Source: CALBPI01 sp045110335 (GTDB lineage Bacteria > Pseudomonadota > Gammaproteobacteria > Steroidobacterales > Woeseiaceae). From it: a stretch of DNA of 64,000 nt. Below, one piece after another: positions 33,301-43,036 of the stretch. How positions within the stretch are numbered: position 1 is the first letter of the stretch; each line of letters starts with the position of its first letter. The stretch covers positions 135,535 to 199,534 of the forward strand of contig JBGCGB010000015.1 in NCBI GenBank assembly GCA_045110335.1, in the 5' to 3' direction. The translations under genes were made by a program, and so were the position numbers. The notes beneath the pieces were generated by a model. The model worked only from the letters and a program-made list of their open reading frames with translations. It did no database searches and had not been told where the DNA came from.

Positions 33301-34818
33301 ATGGGCTATGCCAGATTGTTCAGCCGCTCATCGCAAGGGTTGGACGCACCGCTCGTTACGGTCGAAGTTCATTTGGCGGGCGGGTTGCCACAGTTTCAAA
33401 TTGTCGGTTTGCCAGAGACGGCGGTGCGCGAGAGTCGCGAACGTGTGCGTGGCGCCGTCGTTAACAGCGGCTTCGACTTTCCGGCGTCACGGATCACCGT
33501 CAATCTTGCCCCCGCGGATTTGCCGAAACATGGCGGTCGCTTCGATGTTGCGATCGCGCTTGGCATTCTTGCGGCATCCGGCCAAATCAAAAGTGATCGA
33601 TTAGCGTCTTTCGAGAGCTATGCCGAGCTGACTTTGTCAGGCGAGATCGCCTCGGTTTCGGGTGCATTGCCGGCCTGTCTGGCGACGTTGCACGCAAAGC
33701 GTGAAGCGTTGGTGTCACCACCCAACGCATGCGAGGCAAGTCTGGTGAATGGGTTAACCGTTCGTGCACCGGCGTCGCTAATCGAGGCCGCTGCGTTTGT
33801 TGATGCTGGGACCGATCTCGCTCCCTACGTCGATACCAAGATCGACACCAGTTTGCGACAACCGTACTCCGACATTTCGGAGATACGAGGCCAATCATCA
33901 GCCAAACGCGCGCTCGAGATTGCGGCGGCGGGTGGACACAACTTATTGATGGTCGGTCCGCCCGGCACTGGCAAGAGCATGCTCGCGGCAACGCTGCCTG
34001 GTTTGTTGCCGCCTATGACCGATGAGGAAGCGTTAGATTGCGCGTGTATTCGATCGTTAACGGGTCAACCTGCGGCGTCTGCTTTGCGACGTGAGCGTCC
34101 TTTCCGATCACCACATCACAGCGCCTCGGCCGCGGCCTTGATCGGCGGTGGCAGCCGTCCACAACCCGGTGAAATCAGTCTCGCCCACAATGGCGTTTTG
34201 TTTCTTGATGAGCTGCCAGAATTTTCCCGACATGCTTTGGAGATGCTGCGCGAGCCATTAGAGACCGGTGTCATTCATCTTTCCCGAGCGGCGATGCGCG
34301 TCAGCTATCCTGCGGCGTTTCAGCTGATCGCTTCGATGAACCCTTGCGCTTGTGGCTATGCTGGCGATCAAGAACACGTTTGTCGATGTTCCGCCGAACA
34401 GGTACGACGTTACCGCGATCGAATCTCTGGTCCTTTGTTGGATCGCATCGACTTGTGTGTGACCGTCCAGCGTGTGCCGTTCTCTATACTAAACGCGCCG
34501 CCAGAAACACCGAACTCGCACACATCGGCAGCATTAATTGATGACGCAAGAAATCATGCGCTGCGACGTCAGGGCCAAGCAAATGCGAATATTGCGCCGC
34601 ATCAGTTGAGTGACGTGTTGCGTGCGGAGCCAGACGCCATGCAGTTGCTCGAGGTGTCAGCCAAGCAAATGGTCTTATCCAATCGCTCCTGCCATCGCAT
34701 CATGCGCGTCGCACGAACGATCGCTGATCTGGGAAGCTGTGATGCGGTAAACCGTGCACATATGGCTGAGGCAATTAGTCTGCGGCAAGATCGTTTTGGG
34801 CAGGTATCTCCACCCTGA
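33301..34818 (+). CDS. comM: ComM/YifB, Mg-chelatase-like AAA+ helicase
   Basis: 505 residues. The N-terminal domain contains FQIVGLPETAVRESRERVRG and VNLAPADLPKHGGRFDVAIA, the AAA+ core has Walker A VGPPGTGKSMLA and Walker B GVLFLDELPEF, and a Cys-rich loop 'MNPCACGYAGDQEHVCRCS' follows. ComM is a hexameric branch-migration helicase that supports recombination during natural transformation, but it is also present in species not known to be competent. CCGGAGAAAAAA precedes the ATG. Confidence 0.94.
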   Translation: MGYARLFSRSSQGLDAPLVTVEVHLAGGLPQFQIVGLPETAVRESRERVRGAVVNSGFDFPASRITVNLAPADLPKHGGRFDVAIALGILAASGQIKSDRLASFESYAELTLSGEIASVSGALPACLATLHAKREALVSPPNACEASLVNGLTVRAPASLIEAAAFVDAGTDLAPYVDTKIDTSLRQPYSDISEIRGQSSAKRALEIAAAGGHNLLMVGPPGTGKSMLAATLPGLLPPMTDEEALDCACIRSLTGQPAASALRRERPFRSPHHSASAAALIGGGSRPQPGEISLAHNGVLFLDELPEFSRHALEMLREPLETGVIHLSRAAMRVSYPAAFQLIASMNPCACGYAGDQEHVCRCSAEQVRRYRDRISGPLLDRIDLCVTVQRVPFSILNAPPETPNSHTSAALIDDARNHALRRQGQANANIAPHQLSDVLRAEPDAMQLLEVSAKQMVLSNRSCHRIMRVARTIADLGSCDAVNRAHMAEAISLRQDRFGQVSPP

Positions 34819-34862
34819 TTCGCTGCTAGGGTGATTTAGCGTTAAGCTTCTCTTCCCGGCTA

Positions 34863-36509
34863 ATGTGGGACGACGCGATGACCAGTCACGATCATAAAGC
34901 CTTCGATCAGCAAGTGACGCAACAGTCACTGCGACCGTTGTGTCTGGTGATGGCCGCTTTCTATGCGTTGATGACCATTGCCCATCTCATCGTATTGCCG
35001 TCGGGTACCAACCAGATCGTCATGACTTGCGTGGCCGGCCTCTCTAGTGTCGTGTCCTTTTTGATCTATCAGTGGAATGCGCGTGCGAACCACCGGCATC
35101 GGTTAGCGGGACCGATGGTGATCAGTTTGCTGATTATTGTCGTCGCGAATTGCATTTTGCACATGTGGCTTTTCTCCGACGCCAATCAAACGCCTTTGTT
35201 TGCATTGGCCATCGTTAGCTTCGGGTTTTTTATTGTTTCGCTGCCCGTTCTAATAACAATGTTGGCGGGAGTAACGATCAGTTGGTTTCTGGTCTTCAAG
35301 GCGATCGGTGATTTCGCCTTGTTTGAGCATTACGGCTTTCTGATGGCGATCGCCGTGGTCGCAGCAACGATGATCAATATCGCACGCATGCAAAACTTGC
35401 GACGGCTCGAGTCGGAGCGTTTGCAGGCAATGCAACAACTTCAGCTAGTCGGTCAAAGTCATCGGGCATTTCTCGAGCGCGTCCTGCAGACGTTAGAACC
35501 GGCAATTTGTGCCGTCGATGCAGATGGCGGTGTCGCGCTGGTGAACGCGGCATTCGGCGCGTTGGTGGGCAAAGACCCGGCATCCGCCACAGGCCTTTCT
35601 TTGACTGAGTTGTTAACCAATTCACCGCTCGATGCTTTGTTGGAAACGCCACTACAGAAACAAACCGAAATTGCCTTTGGTCGGGGAAAGACATGGGTTC
35701 TGAGTGAAACCGTGTTGCCCGGTGAGCAACGCAAGGATAACGGTCGCCTCATCGTCGCGGTAGACGTGTCATCGCGTAAGTTCCTCGAGACAGAACGTGA
35801 GCATTTGCTGAACTCAGTGCATGAAGCACAGCGTTTGGAGTCGTTAGGTGTCATGGCAGGGGCAATCGCGCATGACTTTAACAACTTGTTGGCGATCATC
35901 ATGGGCAGTTTGGAGATGCTGGGTCTTCAGCGTCCTGGTAACGAGCACATCGTGTCGGCGAGCACAGCAACACGCGATGCGGCCGAGTTAGCAAGGAAAC
36001 TACATTCACAAGCCAGAAGCGAAACGATGGTCAGTGAGCAGATTGATGTTGCCGGGCTGTTGGCCGACACCATCAAGCTGTTGCGTTCCTGCACGCCGAG
36101 AGGGATCGAGTTCTCAAGCAAGTGTGATGTCGGGCTCGAGATTGTTGCCGACAAACTTCAGCTGCAACAGGTGTTAGTCAATGTGGCGATGAATGCCGCT
36201 GAATCGTATGCGGATGGCAATGGCAACGTCACGATGAGTGCAAGCAAGGTGGTTGCCTCAGGTGATGCCCTGAATGGCCAGACTTTCGTCGAAGTTAAAA
36301 TATCCGACAATGGCGTGGGTATTGGCGTAGAGCGTTTGCCCCGATTGTTTACGCCTTTCGTCACCACGAAAGGCCCGGGCCGCGGGCTTGGTCTTTCGGC
36401 CAGCAAGCGATTGATTCAGGACTACGGCGGTGAAATAGATGTGCGCTCCGCAGAAGCGGTCGGCACCACGGTAACGATTCTATTACCGGCCGCAACCACC
36501 GGGACCTAA
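34863..36509 (+). CDS. Membrane-bound PAS sensor histidine kinase (orphan)
   Basis: 548 residues. Five or six membrane helices (about residues 25-180) form the input. A PAS-like domain (about 205-310, 'RVLQTLEPAICAVDADGGVA') follows. The phosphoacceptor helix has AGAIAHDFNNLLAIIMGSLE (His near residue 338), and the HATPase domain has NVAMNAAESY (N box), DNGVGIGVERLP (G1) and GRGLGLSASKRLIQDYGG (G2). It ends after the ATPase with no receiver domain. No response regulator gene is adjacent, so its partner is elsewhere. The start may be 34863 or the ATG at 34878. Confidence 0.87.
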   Translation: MWDDAMTSHDHKAFDQQVTQQSLRPLCLVMAAFYALMTIAHLIVLPSGTNQIVMTCVAGLSSVVSFLIYQWNARANHRHRLAGPMVISLLIIVVANCILHMWLFSDANQTPLFALAIVSFGFFIVSLPVLITMLAGVTISWFLVFKAIGDFALFEHYGFLMAIAVVAATMINIARMQNLRRLESERLQAMQQLQLVGQSHRAFLERVLQTLEPAICAVDADGGVALVNAAFGALVGKDPASATGLSLTELLTNSPLDALLETPLQKQTEIAFGRGKTWVLSETVLPGEQRKDNGRLIVAVDVSSRKFLETEREHLLNSVHEAQRLESLGVMAGAIAHDFNNLLAIIMGSLEMLGLQRPGNEHIVSASTATRDAAELARKLHSQARSETMVSEQIDVAGLLADTIKLLRSCTPRGIEFSSKCDVGLEIVADKLQLQQVLVNVAMNAAESYADGNGNVTMSASKVVASGDALNGQTFVEVKISDNGVGIGVERLPRLFTPFVTTKGPGRGLGLSASKRLIQDYGGEIDVRSAEAVGTTVTILLPAATTGT

Positions 36510-36572
36510 CACACGCAAGTCGTTGTTGAGGCGTTGCACGATACGCGGCACCGCCACTCGGGCTGCTGGTCT

Positions 36573-37109
36573 TTAGGGCTGGGACTCGCTGATCATGTAA
36601 TCAATAGAGCGGTGTACTTCTTCGTCGCTCAAGCCAAGATTGCCGCCTTTGGCAGGCATGTATCCGGCGTTACCCTGATAACCGTTAATAGCATGGTCAC
36701 GCAAGATGTCTAGCCCTTGCGCGATACGAGGTTCCCACGCCGCTGCATCGCCCAGTTTTGGCGCGCCGCCAATGCCATTGGTGTGACAAGCACCACAAGC
36801 CTGGTTGTAGACCTGAGCACCGGTCAGTTCTTCGATAACCGGCTCTGCAACCGCTACCGCCGCAGCGACCGCTGCTTCGCCCGGCATAGACAAGCTGCTG
36901 ACTGGAGAGATACGCGATTTGATCTGTTCTTGGTAGGCGTTGTCTTCACTGATGAATTGCTTCTGCGATCCATCCGAGAGGTCGTCCGAAATGAGATAAA
37001 TGACGACTGAAATCCCAACCAAAATGGCAAGAATAATCATGAAATTGTCGAAGAATTTTTTGTCTTGTACGCTCAATGTCGGGCTCCGGCGTGTCGTACT
37101 GCTCGTCAT
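36573..37109 (-). CDS. Membrane-anchored cytochrome c5-type protein
   Basis: 178 residues. An N-terminal membrane helix (about residues 25-43) anchors a periplasmic c-type heme domain with one CxxCH (QACGACHTNGIGGAPKLGD) and a distal Met in AGYMPAKGG. This pattern is typical of cytochrome c5. A Val/Ala-rich linker joins the two parts. It probably carries electrons to a terminal oxidase; divergent ctaA and cyoE make heme-A/heme-O and fit that role. Confidence 0.88.
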   Translation of the reverse strand: MTSSTTRRSPTLSVQDKKFFDNFMIILAILVGISVVIYLISDDLSDGSQKQFISEDNAYQEQIKSRISPVSSLSMPGEAAVAAAVAVAEPVIEELTGAQVYNQACGACHTNGIGGAPKLGDAAAWEPRIAQGLDILRDHAINGYQGNAGYMPAKGGNLGLSDEEVHRSIDYMISESQP

Positions 37110-37408
37110 CGGGAATGGGCGGGTTGATGTTTTGCCGCGTCCCGTTTGTGGCAGCCGATCTACTTAGGTGTTGGCTAGCGCGAGAGTATAGTACAAACCT
37201 CTACCGGATTCGTAGTAACTGTGTTCGATAATTGTCCAACGTGAACATCGCTTAGGCGCCCGAAAACCGGCAGTTTGTGACTGGACTCATGGCGTCTCTA
37301 CCATCAAACTAGGCGTTTCAGGCTGTTTTCACCGTAGCGACGGCGCAGACGGCTCACTGAAACCTACGCCATAATGCCGGCCGGTATTGTTGGCGATTCA
37401 ATTTGAGA
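37110..37408. other. Intergenic region between divergent cytochrome c5 and ctaA genes
   Basis: About 300 bases holding two promoters. I see only a short inverted repeat, GTTTCAG (37315-37321) and CTGAAAC (37357-37363), and no clear promoter elements or small gene. Confidence 0.35.
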
Positions 37409-38431
37409 ATGATTATGTCCCGTAGTTCCGCCGCCGCGGCGTGGTATGCCCGCCTGTTACCGTTGTCAACGATCCTTGCGCTGGGCGTTGTCGTGCTCGG
37501 CGCCTGGGTCAGACTGACTGACGCCGGACTGGGTTGTCCGGATTGGCCCGGCTGTTACGGCACATTGACGGTTCCGCAGTCAGCAGAGCAGTTGGCCGTC
37601 GCAACGAACGACTTTCCCGAGCGTCCTGTCGAAACGCAAAAAGCCTGGAATGAAATGATTCACCGTTATTTCGCCGGCACACTCGGCTTGCTGGTTTTTG
37701 CGATCGTCGTGATGGCTTGGCGCGCGCGCCGCACCGATGCAGATCATCCCGTGGCGTTACCGTCTGCTTTAGGTGTACTTATTACGTTTCAGGCTTTGCT
37801 CGGTATGTGGACGGTCACGCTCTTGTTAAAGCCGGCGATCGTCATGCTGCATTTGCTGGGTGGTATGAGTACGTTGGGCTTGCTATTTTGGCTGAGTCTC
37901 AAGGCGCACCGTCGCGGCGCACGACGAGACCCTTCCCGCGCCTCGATGTTGGCGCTCTGCGCCGGATTATTAGTGTTTGCGCAGATTGCCTTGGGCGGTT
38001 GGACGAGCACCAACTATGCCGCGCTGGCTTGCCCGGATCTACCCACCTGCCAGGGCGCCTGGTGGCCCGAGACCGATTTCGGTGAGGCGTTCGTTTTTTG
38101 GCGCGGGTTGGGTATCGATTATGAAGGCGGTGTTCTGGATGGGCCTGCGCGTGCCGCGATCCATCTGGCACATCGAATCGGCGCGATTGCCGTGACAACG
38201 GCGCTTGTTTTGTTGGCGTTTTGGCTATTTAGACAACCGATAGTCGCTTGGCGACGCGCTGCCGGCCTAATGCTGGCCGCTTTGGCGCTGCAGATTTCGA
38301 TTGGAATCGGCATAATCGAATGGTCGCTGCCGTTAGGGCTCGCGACGTCTCACAACGCGGGCGGCGCACTGTTGCTGCTTTCGATGCTATTTCTGAACTA
38401 CGAGACCCGATATGTCCAAAGCCCAGGCTGA
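37409..38431 (+). CDS. ctaA: Heme A synthase (COX15/CtaA)
   Basis: About 340 residues and eight membrane helices. Conserved features include VLGAWVRLTDAGLGCPDWPG near the start, MIHRYFAGTLGL, 'IVMLHLLGGMSTLGLLFW', HLAHRIGAIA and LATSHNAGGALLLL with the heme-ligating His residues. It oxidises heme O to heme A for aa3-type oxidase. ATGs at 37409 and 37415 are both possible. Its end overlaps the cyoE start by 20 bases. Confidence 0.94.
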   Translation: MIMSRSSAAAAWYARLLPLSTILALGVVVLGAWVRLTDAGLGCPDWPGCYGTLTVPQSAEQLAVATNDFPERPVETQKAWNEMIHRYFAGTLGLLVFAIVVMAWRARRTDADHPVALPSALGVLITFQALLGMWTVTLLLKPAIVMLHLLGGMSTLGLLFWLSLKAHRRGARRDPSRASMLALCAGLLVFAQIALGGWTSTNYAALACPDLPTCQGAWWPETDFGEAFVFWRGLGIDYEGGVLDGPARAAIHLAHRIGAIAVTTALVLLAFWLFRQPIVAWRRAAGLMLAALALQISIGIGIIEWSLPLGLATSHNAGGALLLLSMLFLNYETRYVQSPG

Positions 38432-39314
38432 CATCAGCACGGCAGCGAGTAACTCGCTCGTTCGCGACTACTATGAGCTGACAAAGCCCAGAGTGGTCAT
38501 GCTGATTGTGTTTACCGCGGTCGTTGGCATGTTGCTGGCGGTACCGGGTATGCCGCCGCTGGATGCGTTGTTGTTTGGTACGCTCGGTATTGGCCTCGCG
38601 TCCTCTTCAGCGGCAGCGATCAATCAGATCATTGATGCCCGTGTTGATGCCCAGATGGCGCGTACCCGGCATCGTCCTCTAGTGTTGGGCAACATCAACG
38701 AGCGTCAGGCACTGATTTTTGCTGCTTTCCTATGCGTCGTTTCGATGGTCATGCTCTGGTGGCTGGTGAATCCGCTCACCGCGGTTTTGACGTTCTTGTC
38801 CTTAATTGGTTATGCCGTGATTTATACGGTCTACCTGAAACCGGCGACGCCACAGAACATTGTCATTGGCGGTGCGGCTGGTGCGGCGCCACCCGTGCTC
38901 GGTTGGACGGCCGTTACCGGCGAAGTGCATGCGCATGCCTTGCTGTTGTTTTTGATTATTTTTGTCTGGACGCCGCCGCACTTCTGGGCGCTCGCGATCG
39001 CACGCCGCGACGAGTACGCGAAAGTGGGCACGCCGATGTTACCGGTCACTCATGGCGTGCCTTATACAAAGCTTTCGGTGTTGCTCTACACCATCTTATT
39101 GGTGATTGTGACGCTGTTGCCGTGGCTTTCCGGCATGACCGGGCTGATCTATCTGGCCGCGGCGCTGGTTTTTGGCGGTATTTTCCTGAAACACGCTATT
39201 TTGCTTCGTAACCACAGCGGCGATAAGCCAGCGATGCCCATGTTCGTCTACTCAATCAACTATTTGATGTACCTGTTTGCAGCGCTTTTGGTGGATCACT
39301 ATTTACCTTTGTAG
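38412..39314 (+). CDS. cyoE: Protoheme IX farnesyltransferase (heme O synthase)
   Basis: 300 residues, nine membrane helices. The prenyltransferase motif is NQIIDARVDAQMARTRHRPL, and the second Asp region is 'RDEYAKVGTPMLPVTHG'. 'YYELTKPRVVMLIVFTAVVG' at the start is also diagnostic. It adds the farnesyl tail to heme B, giving heme O, the substrate of CtaA. The overlap with ctaA indicates one transcript; the oxidase subunits themselves are not in this window. Confidence 0.94.
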   Translation: MSKAQADISTAASNSLVRDYYELTKPRVVMLIVFTAVVGMLLAVPGMPPLDALLFGTLGIGLASSSAAAINQIIDARVDAQMARTRHRPLVLGNINERQALIFAAFLCVVSMVMLWWLVNPLTAVLTFLSLIGYAVIYTVYLKPATPQNIVIGGAAGAAPPVLGWTAVTGEVHAHALLLFLIIFVWTPPHFWALAIARRDEYAKVGTPMLPVTHGVPYTKLSVLLYTILLVIVTLLPWLSGMTGLIYLAAALVFGGIFLKHAILLRNHSGDKPAMPMFVYSINYLMYLFAALLVDHYLPL

Positions 39315-39350
39315 GGTCTAGGCGTCGTTTTATTGCAACAGCTCGCGCAT

Positions 39351-39367
39351 AGATTTGTTACAAATCT
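39351..39367. repeat. 17-base palindrome downstream of cyoE
   Basis: AGATTTGT-T-ACAAATCT, perfectly symmetric around one central base. It lies 37 bases after the cyoE stop and about 290 bases before the TonB receptor start. There is no T-run, so an operator is possible. Confidence 0.6.
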
Positions 39368-39452
39368 CACGATGCGCTTATGCCCATTTCAGCTTAACGC
39401 TTGAAAAGCCTCCGTTTTTCCTTTTTTTTCCCAGTAAAAATCAATGCGACAC

Positions 39453-39480
39453 TTGTCACAAAACTGACAAATAGTGACAA
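39453..39480. promoter_or_regulatory. Inverted repeat and -10-like box upstream of the large TonB receptor
   Basis: TTGTCAC (39453-39459) and GTGACAA (39474-39480) form a perfect 7-bp inverted repeat with a 14-base spacer. A -10-like TATACT follows directly at 39481-39486. No good -35 is visible at normal spacing, which would fit a promoter that needs an activator. The leader to the start codon would be about 160 bases. Confidence 0.5.
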
Positions 39481-39653
39481 TATACTCACACGTTCGGAAA
39501 AGCCTTGTGCGTCCGGTGTTGCGTTTGCCAGACAACCTGGGAAGCGCCGCAACCAGCGTCAGGGAAGATATGAATAATAATTGGGACGCGGTCAGGCTTG
39601 CCGAACAGTCAGATTGCGACTTTTGCATCAATCTCACGATTTGAGGAAACATC

Positions 39654-42600
39654 ATGAAGAGCATTGTCATGCGCCTGCGATACTCAGGCCTGCTTGCCGC
39701 TTCTTGTGCCGCCGTTTTTATGGCCGCACCTACAGAAGTACAAGCGCAAGAAACGACGGCGGCGATTCGCGGTAAGGTACTGGATACATCCGGCTCGCCT
39801 TTAGCGGGCGCATCCATTGTCGTTACCGATGAGCGTACAGGCGTCAAGCGGACGTTCCAGACCAACGGGTCAGGGGCTTTCTTTGCGACACGACTGGTTG
39901 TTGGCGGACCTTACACGGTCTCGGTCAACGCTGAGCGCGAGGTTGTCGTACCGTCGATTTCTCTCGGCGACATTTACAACCTGACAATTGATCTTGGCGA
40001 ACAGCAAGCGATGGAAGAAATCGTTGTGTTGGGTCAGTCTTCACCAGGTATCGAAGTTGCGGCCGGACCGGCGGCGACATTTGATAGCTTCGAACTCGAG
40101 CGTACCGTTGCGTTTAACCGCGACATCGTTGATGTCTACGGCGTTGACCCACGACTTAACCTCGATAACGAAGACGATGGCTTTGCCGTTAACTGCGTAG
40201 GTAAGAACCCGCGTTTCAACAGCATCACGCTTGATGGCGTCAGCCAGAACGATCGCTTTGGTTTGAATGACAATGGTTACTCCACAGCGGTAGGCCAGCC
40301 ATTCCCATTTGATTCGTTGTCCCAGATCGCTGTTGAGCTTGCGCCTTTCGATGTGACCTATGGCGGTTTCTCAGCTTGTAACATCAACGCTGTGACCAAA
40401 TCAGGTAGCAACGAGTGGTCAGGTAACGCGTTCTACGAGTTCACCAACCAGTCTTTGCGCGGTGACGCGTTGGGTGGCTTGGATGATGACTTCAGCACGC
40501 CAGATTTCGAAAACACCAACCGTGGTTTCACATTGGGCGGCCCGATCATCAAAGATCGCTTGTTCTTCTTCGCGGCTTATCAGGATCAGGAAAGCGCACG
40601 CTTTCTTGCTCGTGGCTTCGATGGTTCCGGCAACGGTGAAGAGCGTCCATGGTTGAGTGAAGCGGATTACAACCGCATTAACAGCATCGCAACCGATGTC
40701 TATAACTACGACACCGGTGGTCAGCCTGGCGACGGCGTTCAAGAGTTTGATACTTACTTGGTACGGTTTGACTGGAACATCAGCGACAACCATAACGCTG
40801 CAGTGATCTACAACTACTTTGATGGCGTCCAGGATCGCGATTCTGATGGCGACTTCAACGAGTTTGAGTTTGCTAATCACTTCTATGTGAAAGGTTCTGA
40901 GTCAGAGACAATTACCGTCAAGCTCGCTTCAAACTGGACCGATGCATTCTCTACCGAGCTGTTCTACAGCACGAACGAGATGAATGATTCACAGGTCACC
41001 GTCGGCGATCCCTTCTTTGGTGATCATCAAATCGAAGTGAATGGCAACACCGTTTACTTGGGTGCGGATGACTCCCGTCAGGCGAATGCGCTTAACACTG
41101 AGTCAGAGTTCTTCAAATTGGTCGGTCAGTATCTTGCTGGTAACCACGTCTTAACGTTCGGTTTCGAAAGTGAAGAGCTAACGATCTTTAACCAGTTCGT
41201 TCAGCACGCTCGCGGCGGTGAGTACGATTACTTTGACGATTCCGATGGCAACCCAGCTTTCTGTGCGGCATTGACTGCTCAGGGTCGTTTCGATGATCCT
41301 GCTTGCGGCATCACCGGTATCGATAAGTTCGAACTCGGTCGTCCTAGCCGCATCTACTACGGTAGTGGTGGTGGAACGAACGATCCTGCAGACGCAGCGG
41401 CGAACTTTAGCAACACCTTGAACAGTGTTTACCTGCAAGACGAGTTCTTCTGGGATGCACAGAACATGACTATCGTTGCTGGTATTCGTTACGACTGGTT
41501 CGATTCTGACGATCGTCCGAACTTCAACCCAACATTCTCGGCAGCCAACGGTATCCGTAACGATGCGAACATTGATGGCGTCGATATTCTGATGCCGCGT
41601 GTTGGCGTCACCTGGGAATATAGTGATGATCTGACGATTCGTGGTGGTGTTGGCTTGTTCAGTGGTGGTAACCCGAACGTTTGGATTTCAAACGCCTGGA
41701 GTAACGACGGTCTGACCAACGTGCAGTTGCAGCTTCGTAACTTCGATGGCGCTTTGTCTATCCTCGACAACACGATTCCTTTAACAGGAACACGTCCTGG
41801 TTTCGACGTACCGCAAAGCTTGTTCGATCAAGTTGCCGCGGTTACACCGACCGACGCCAACGACAGCAACCTGGTTTTGGTTGATCCTAACTACGAGCAG
41901 CCTTCTGAATGGAAAGTGTCCCTGGGCGCTACCTACAACACACCGTGGTGGGGTATTCAGGCGGATGTTGACTGGTTGTACTCGCGTGGTAATGATCCGG
42001 CGTTCTACATCGACTTGTCACAGGAAATCACCGGTACGACAACCGCAGGCACACCAATCTATGGTTATGCGGCTGGTCGAGGCGAAGATAACTATCTGTT
42101 AACCAACTCCGACGAAAATCCAGAGTCATCTACATTGTCTTTGGTACTTCGCAAAGAGTTTGATAACGGCTTGGACATCTTGTTCGGTTATGCCTATACC
42201 GATGCAGAAGACGTTAGCCCAATGACCTCTTCTACGGCGGGTTCAAACTTCAGCAACACCGCGTTGCTGGACATCAACAACCCGCAGGTTGGAAACTCTA
42301 ACTACGTAACACCGCATCGTTTCACGTTGCGCGCGTTATATAGCAAGCAGTTCTTCGGCGAGTTGGAAACACGAGTGGCATTGAACGCTGTTGCGCAAGA
42401 AGGTCAGCCGACCTCTTTCGTGATGGACACGAACTCTCTCGAAGGCAACCGTAGCCGTCGTCACTTGTTGTATGTACCAACAGGCCCGAACGATCCTAAT
42501 GTTGTCTTCGGTGCAGGTTTCGATCAAACCGCATTCAATAGCTTCGTTAGTGAGAACGGTCTGGGTTCAGGCTTCGTCGGTCGTAACACGCAAAACGCTC

Positions 42601-42884
42601 GTTGGACAAACCGTCTTGACCTGCGCATTGACCAAGAGATTCCGACGTTCGTCGACGGCGTTTCCGGTGTTGCGTTCCTGAAGATCTACAACTTTGGCAA
42701 CTTCCTGAACAAGGATTGGGGCAAGGTTTACGATGCGAGCTTCTTCTCGGCTGACGTTGTTGACGCTTCTGTTAACGCTAACGGCCAGTTTGTTTATGAG
42801 AACTTCTCATCCCGTCAGGTTACGCAGTTGTTGACCAACCGTAGCTTGTGGGAAGCACGTATGGGTGTAGAGATCCGCTTCTAA
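39654..42884 (+). CDS. Oar-like TonB-dependent receptor with N-terminal carboxypeptidase-regulatory-like domain
   Basis: 1076 residues. A signal peptide ends near VQA-QETTA. Residues about 33-110 form a CarboxypepD_reg-like beta-sandwich (IRGKVLDTSGSPLAGASIVV). A plug domain follows (EEIVVLGQS; 'RFNSITLDGVSQNDRFGLND'), and then a large barrel with Asn/Asp/Tyr-rich strands, ending VEIRF with the terminal Phe that directs outer-membrane assembly. Such Oar-like receptors import large or polymeric substrates; the ligand is unknown. Codon choice (repeated GGT, CGT, AAC, TTC) is more biased than in neighbours, suggesting high expression. A strong terminator follows, and the gene stands alone. Confidence 0.9.
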   Translation: MKSIVMRLRYSGLLAASCAAVFMAAPTEVQAQETTAAIRGKVLDTSGSPLAGASIVVTDERTGVKRTFQTNGSGAFFATRLVVGGPYTVSVNAEREVVVPSISLGDIYNLTIDLGEQQAMEEIVVLGQSSPGIEVAAGPAATFDSFELERTVAFNRDIVDVYGVDPRLNLDNEDDGFAVNCVGKNPRFNSITLDGVSQNDRFGLNDNGYSTAVGQPFPFDSLSQIAVELAPFDVTYGGFSACNINAVTKSGSNEWSGNAFYEFTNQSLRGDALGGLDDDFSTPDFENTNRGFTLGGPIIKDRLFFFAAYQDQESARFLARGFDGSGNGEERPWLSEADYNRINSIATDVYNYDTGGQPGDGVQEFDTYLVRFDWNISDNHNAAVIYNYFDGVQDRDSDGDFNEFEFANHFYVKGSESETITVKLASNWTDAFSTELFYSTNEMNDSQVTVGDPFFGDHQIEVNGNTVYLGADDSRQANALNTESEFFKLVGQYLAGNHVLTFGFESEELTIFNQFVQHARGGEYDYFDDSDGNPAFCAALTAQGRFDDPACGITGIDKFELGRPSRIYYGSGGGTNDPADAAANFSNTLNSVYLQDEFFWDAQNMTIVAGIRYDWFDSDDRPNFNPTFSAANGIRNDANIDGVDILMPRVGVTWEYSDDLTIRGGVGLFSGGNPNVWISNAWSNDGLTNVQLQLRNFDGALSILDNTIPLTGTRPGFDVPQSLFDQVAAVTPTDANDSNLVLVDPNYEQPSEWKVSLGATYNTPWWGIQADVDWLYSRGNDPAFYIDLSQEITGTTTAGTPIYGYAAGRGEDNYLLTNSDENPESSTLSLVLRKEFDNGLDILFGYAYTDAEDVSPMTSSTAGSNFSNTALLDINNPQVGNSNYVTPHRFTLRALYSKQFFGELETRVALNAVAQEGQPTSFVMDTNSLEGNRSRRHLLYVPTGPNDPNVVFGAGFDQTAFNSFVSENGLGSGFVGRNTQNARWTNRLDLRIDQEIPTFVDGVSGVAFLKIYNFGNFLNKDWGKVYDASFFSADVVDASVNANGQFVYENFSSRQVTQLLTNRSLWEARMGVEIRF

Positions 42885-42903
42885 GCAAACATCGCAAGAT
42901 GAG

Positions 42904-42941
42904 AAAAGGCCAGTCCGGAAACGGACTGGCCTTTTTTTTTT
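42904..42941 (+). terminator. Rho-independent terminator of the TonB receptor gene
   Basis: A 14-bp stem AAAAGGCCAGTCCG / CGGACTGGCCTTTT with a GAAA tetraloop, followed by a run of T. It lies about 20 bases after the stop codon. Confidence 0.95.
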
Positions 42942-42961
42942 GTACTTGTGTTTTGTAGGCG

Positions 42962-43026
42962 CTCAGTAAACGATGTCCTTCCCCGCTGAGTATTCTTCGT
43001 TCAGGCTTTCCCCATCGTTTACCGAG
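42962..43026. repeat. Inverted repeat upstream of the IS66 remnant
   Basis: GTAAACGATG (42966-42975) and CATCGTTTAC (43013-43022) are perfect complements. Including the flanks CTCA and CGAG, the match extends to about 14 bases with one mismatch. It ends just before the GAGGGGAG ribosome site of the transposase accessory gene, so it could be an IS end structure or a hairpin affecting its translation. Confidence 0.55.
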
Positions 43027-43036
43027 GGGAGTAGCA

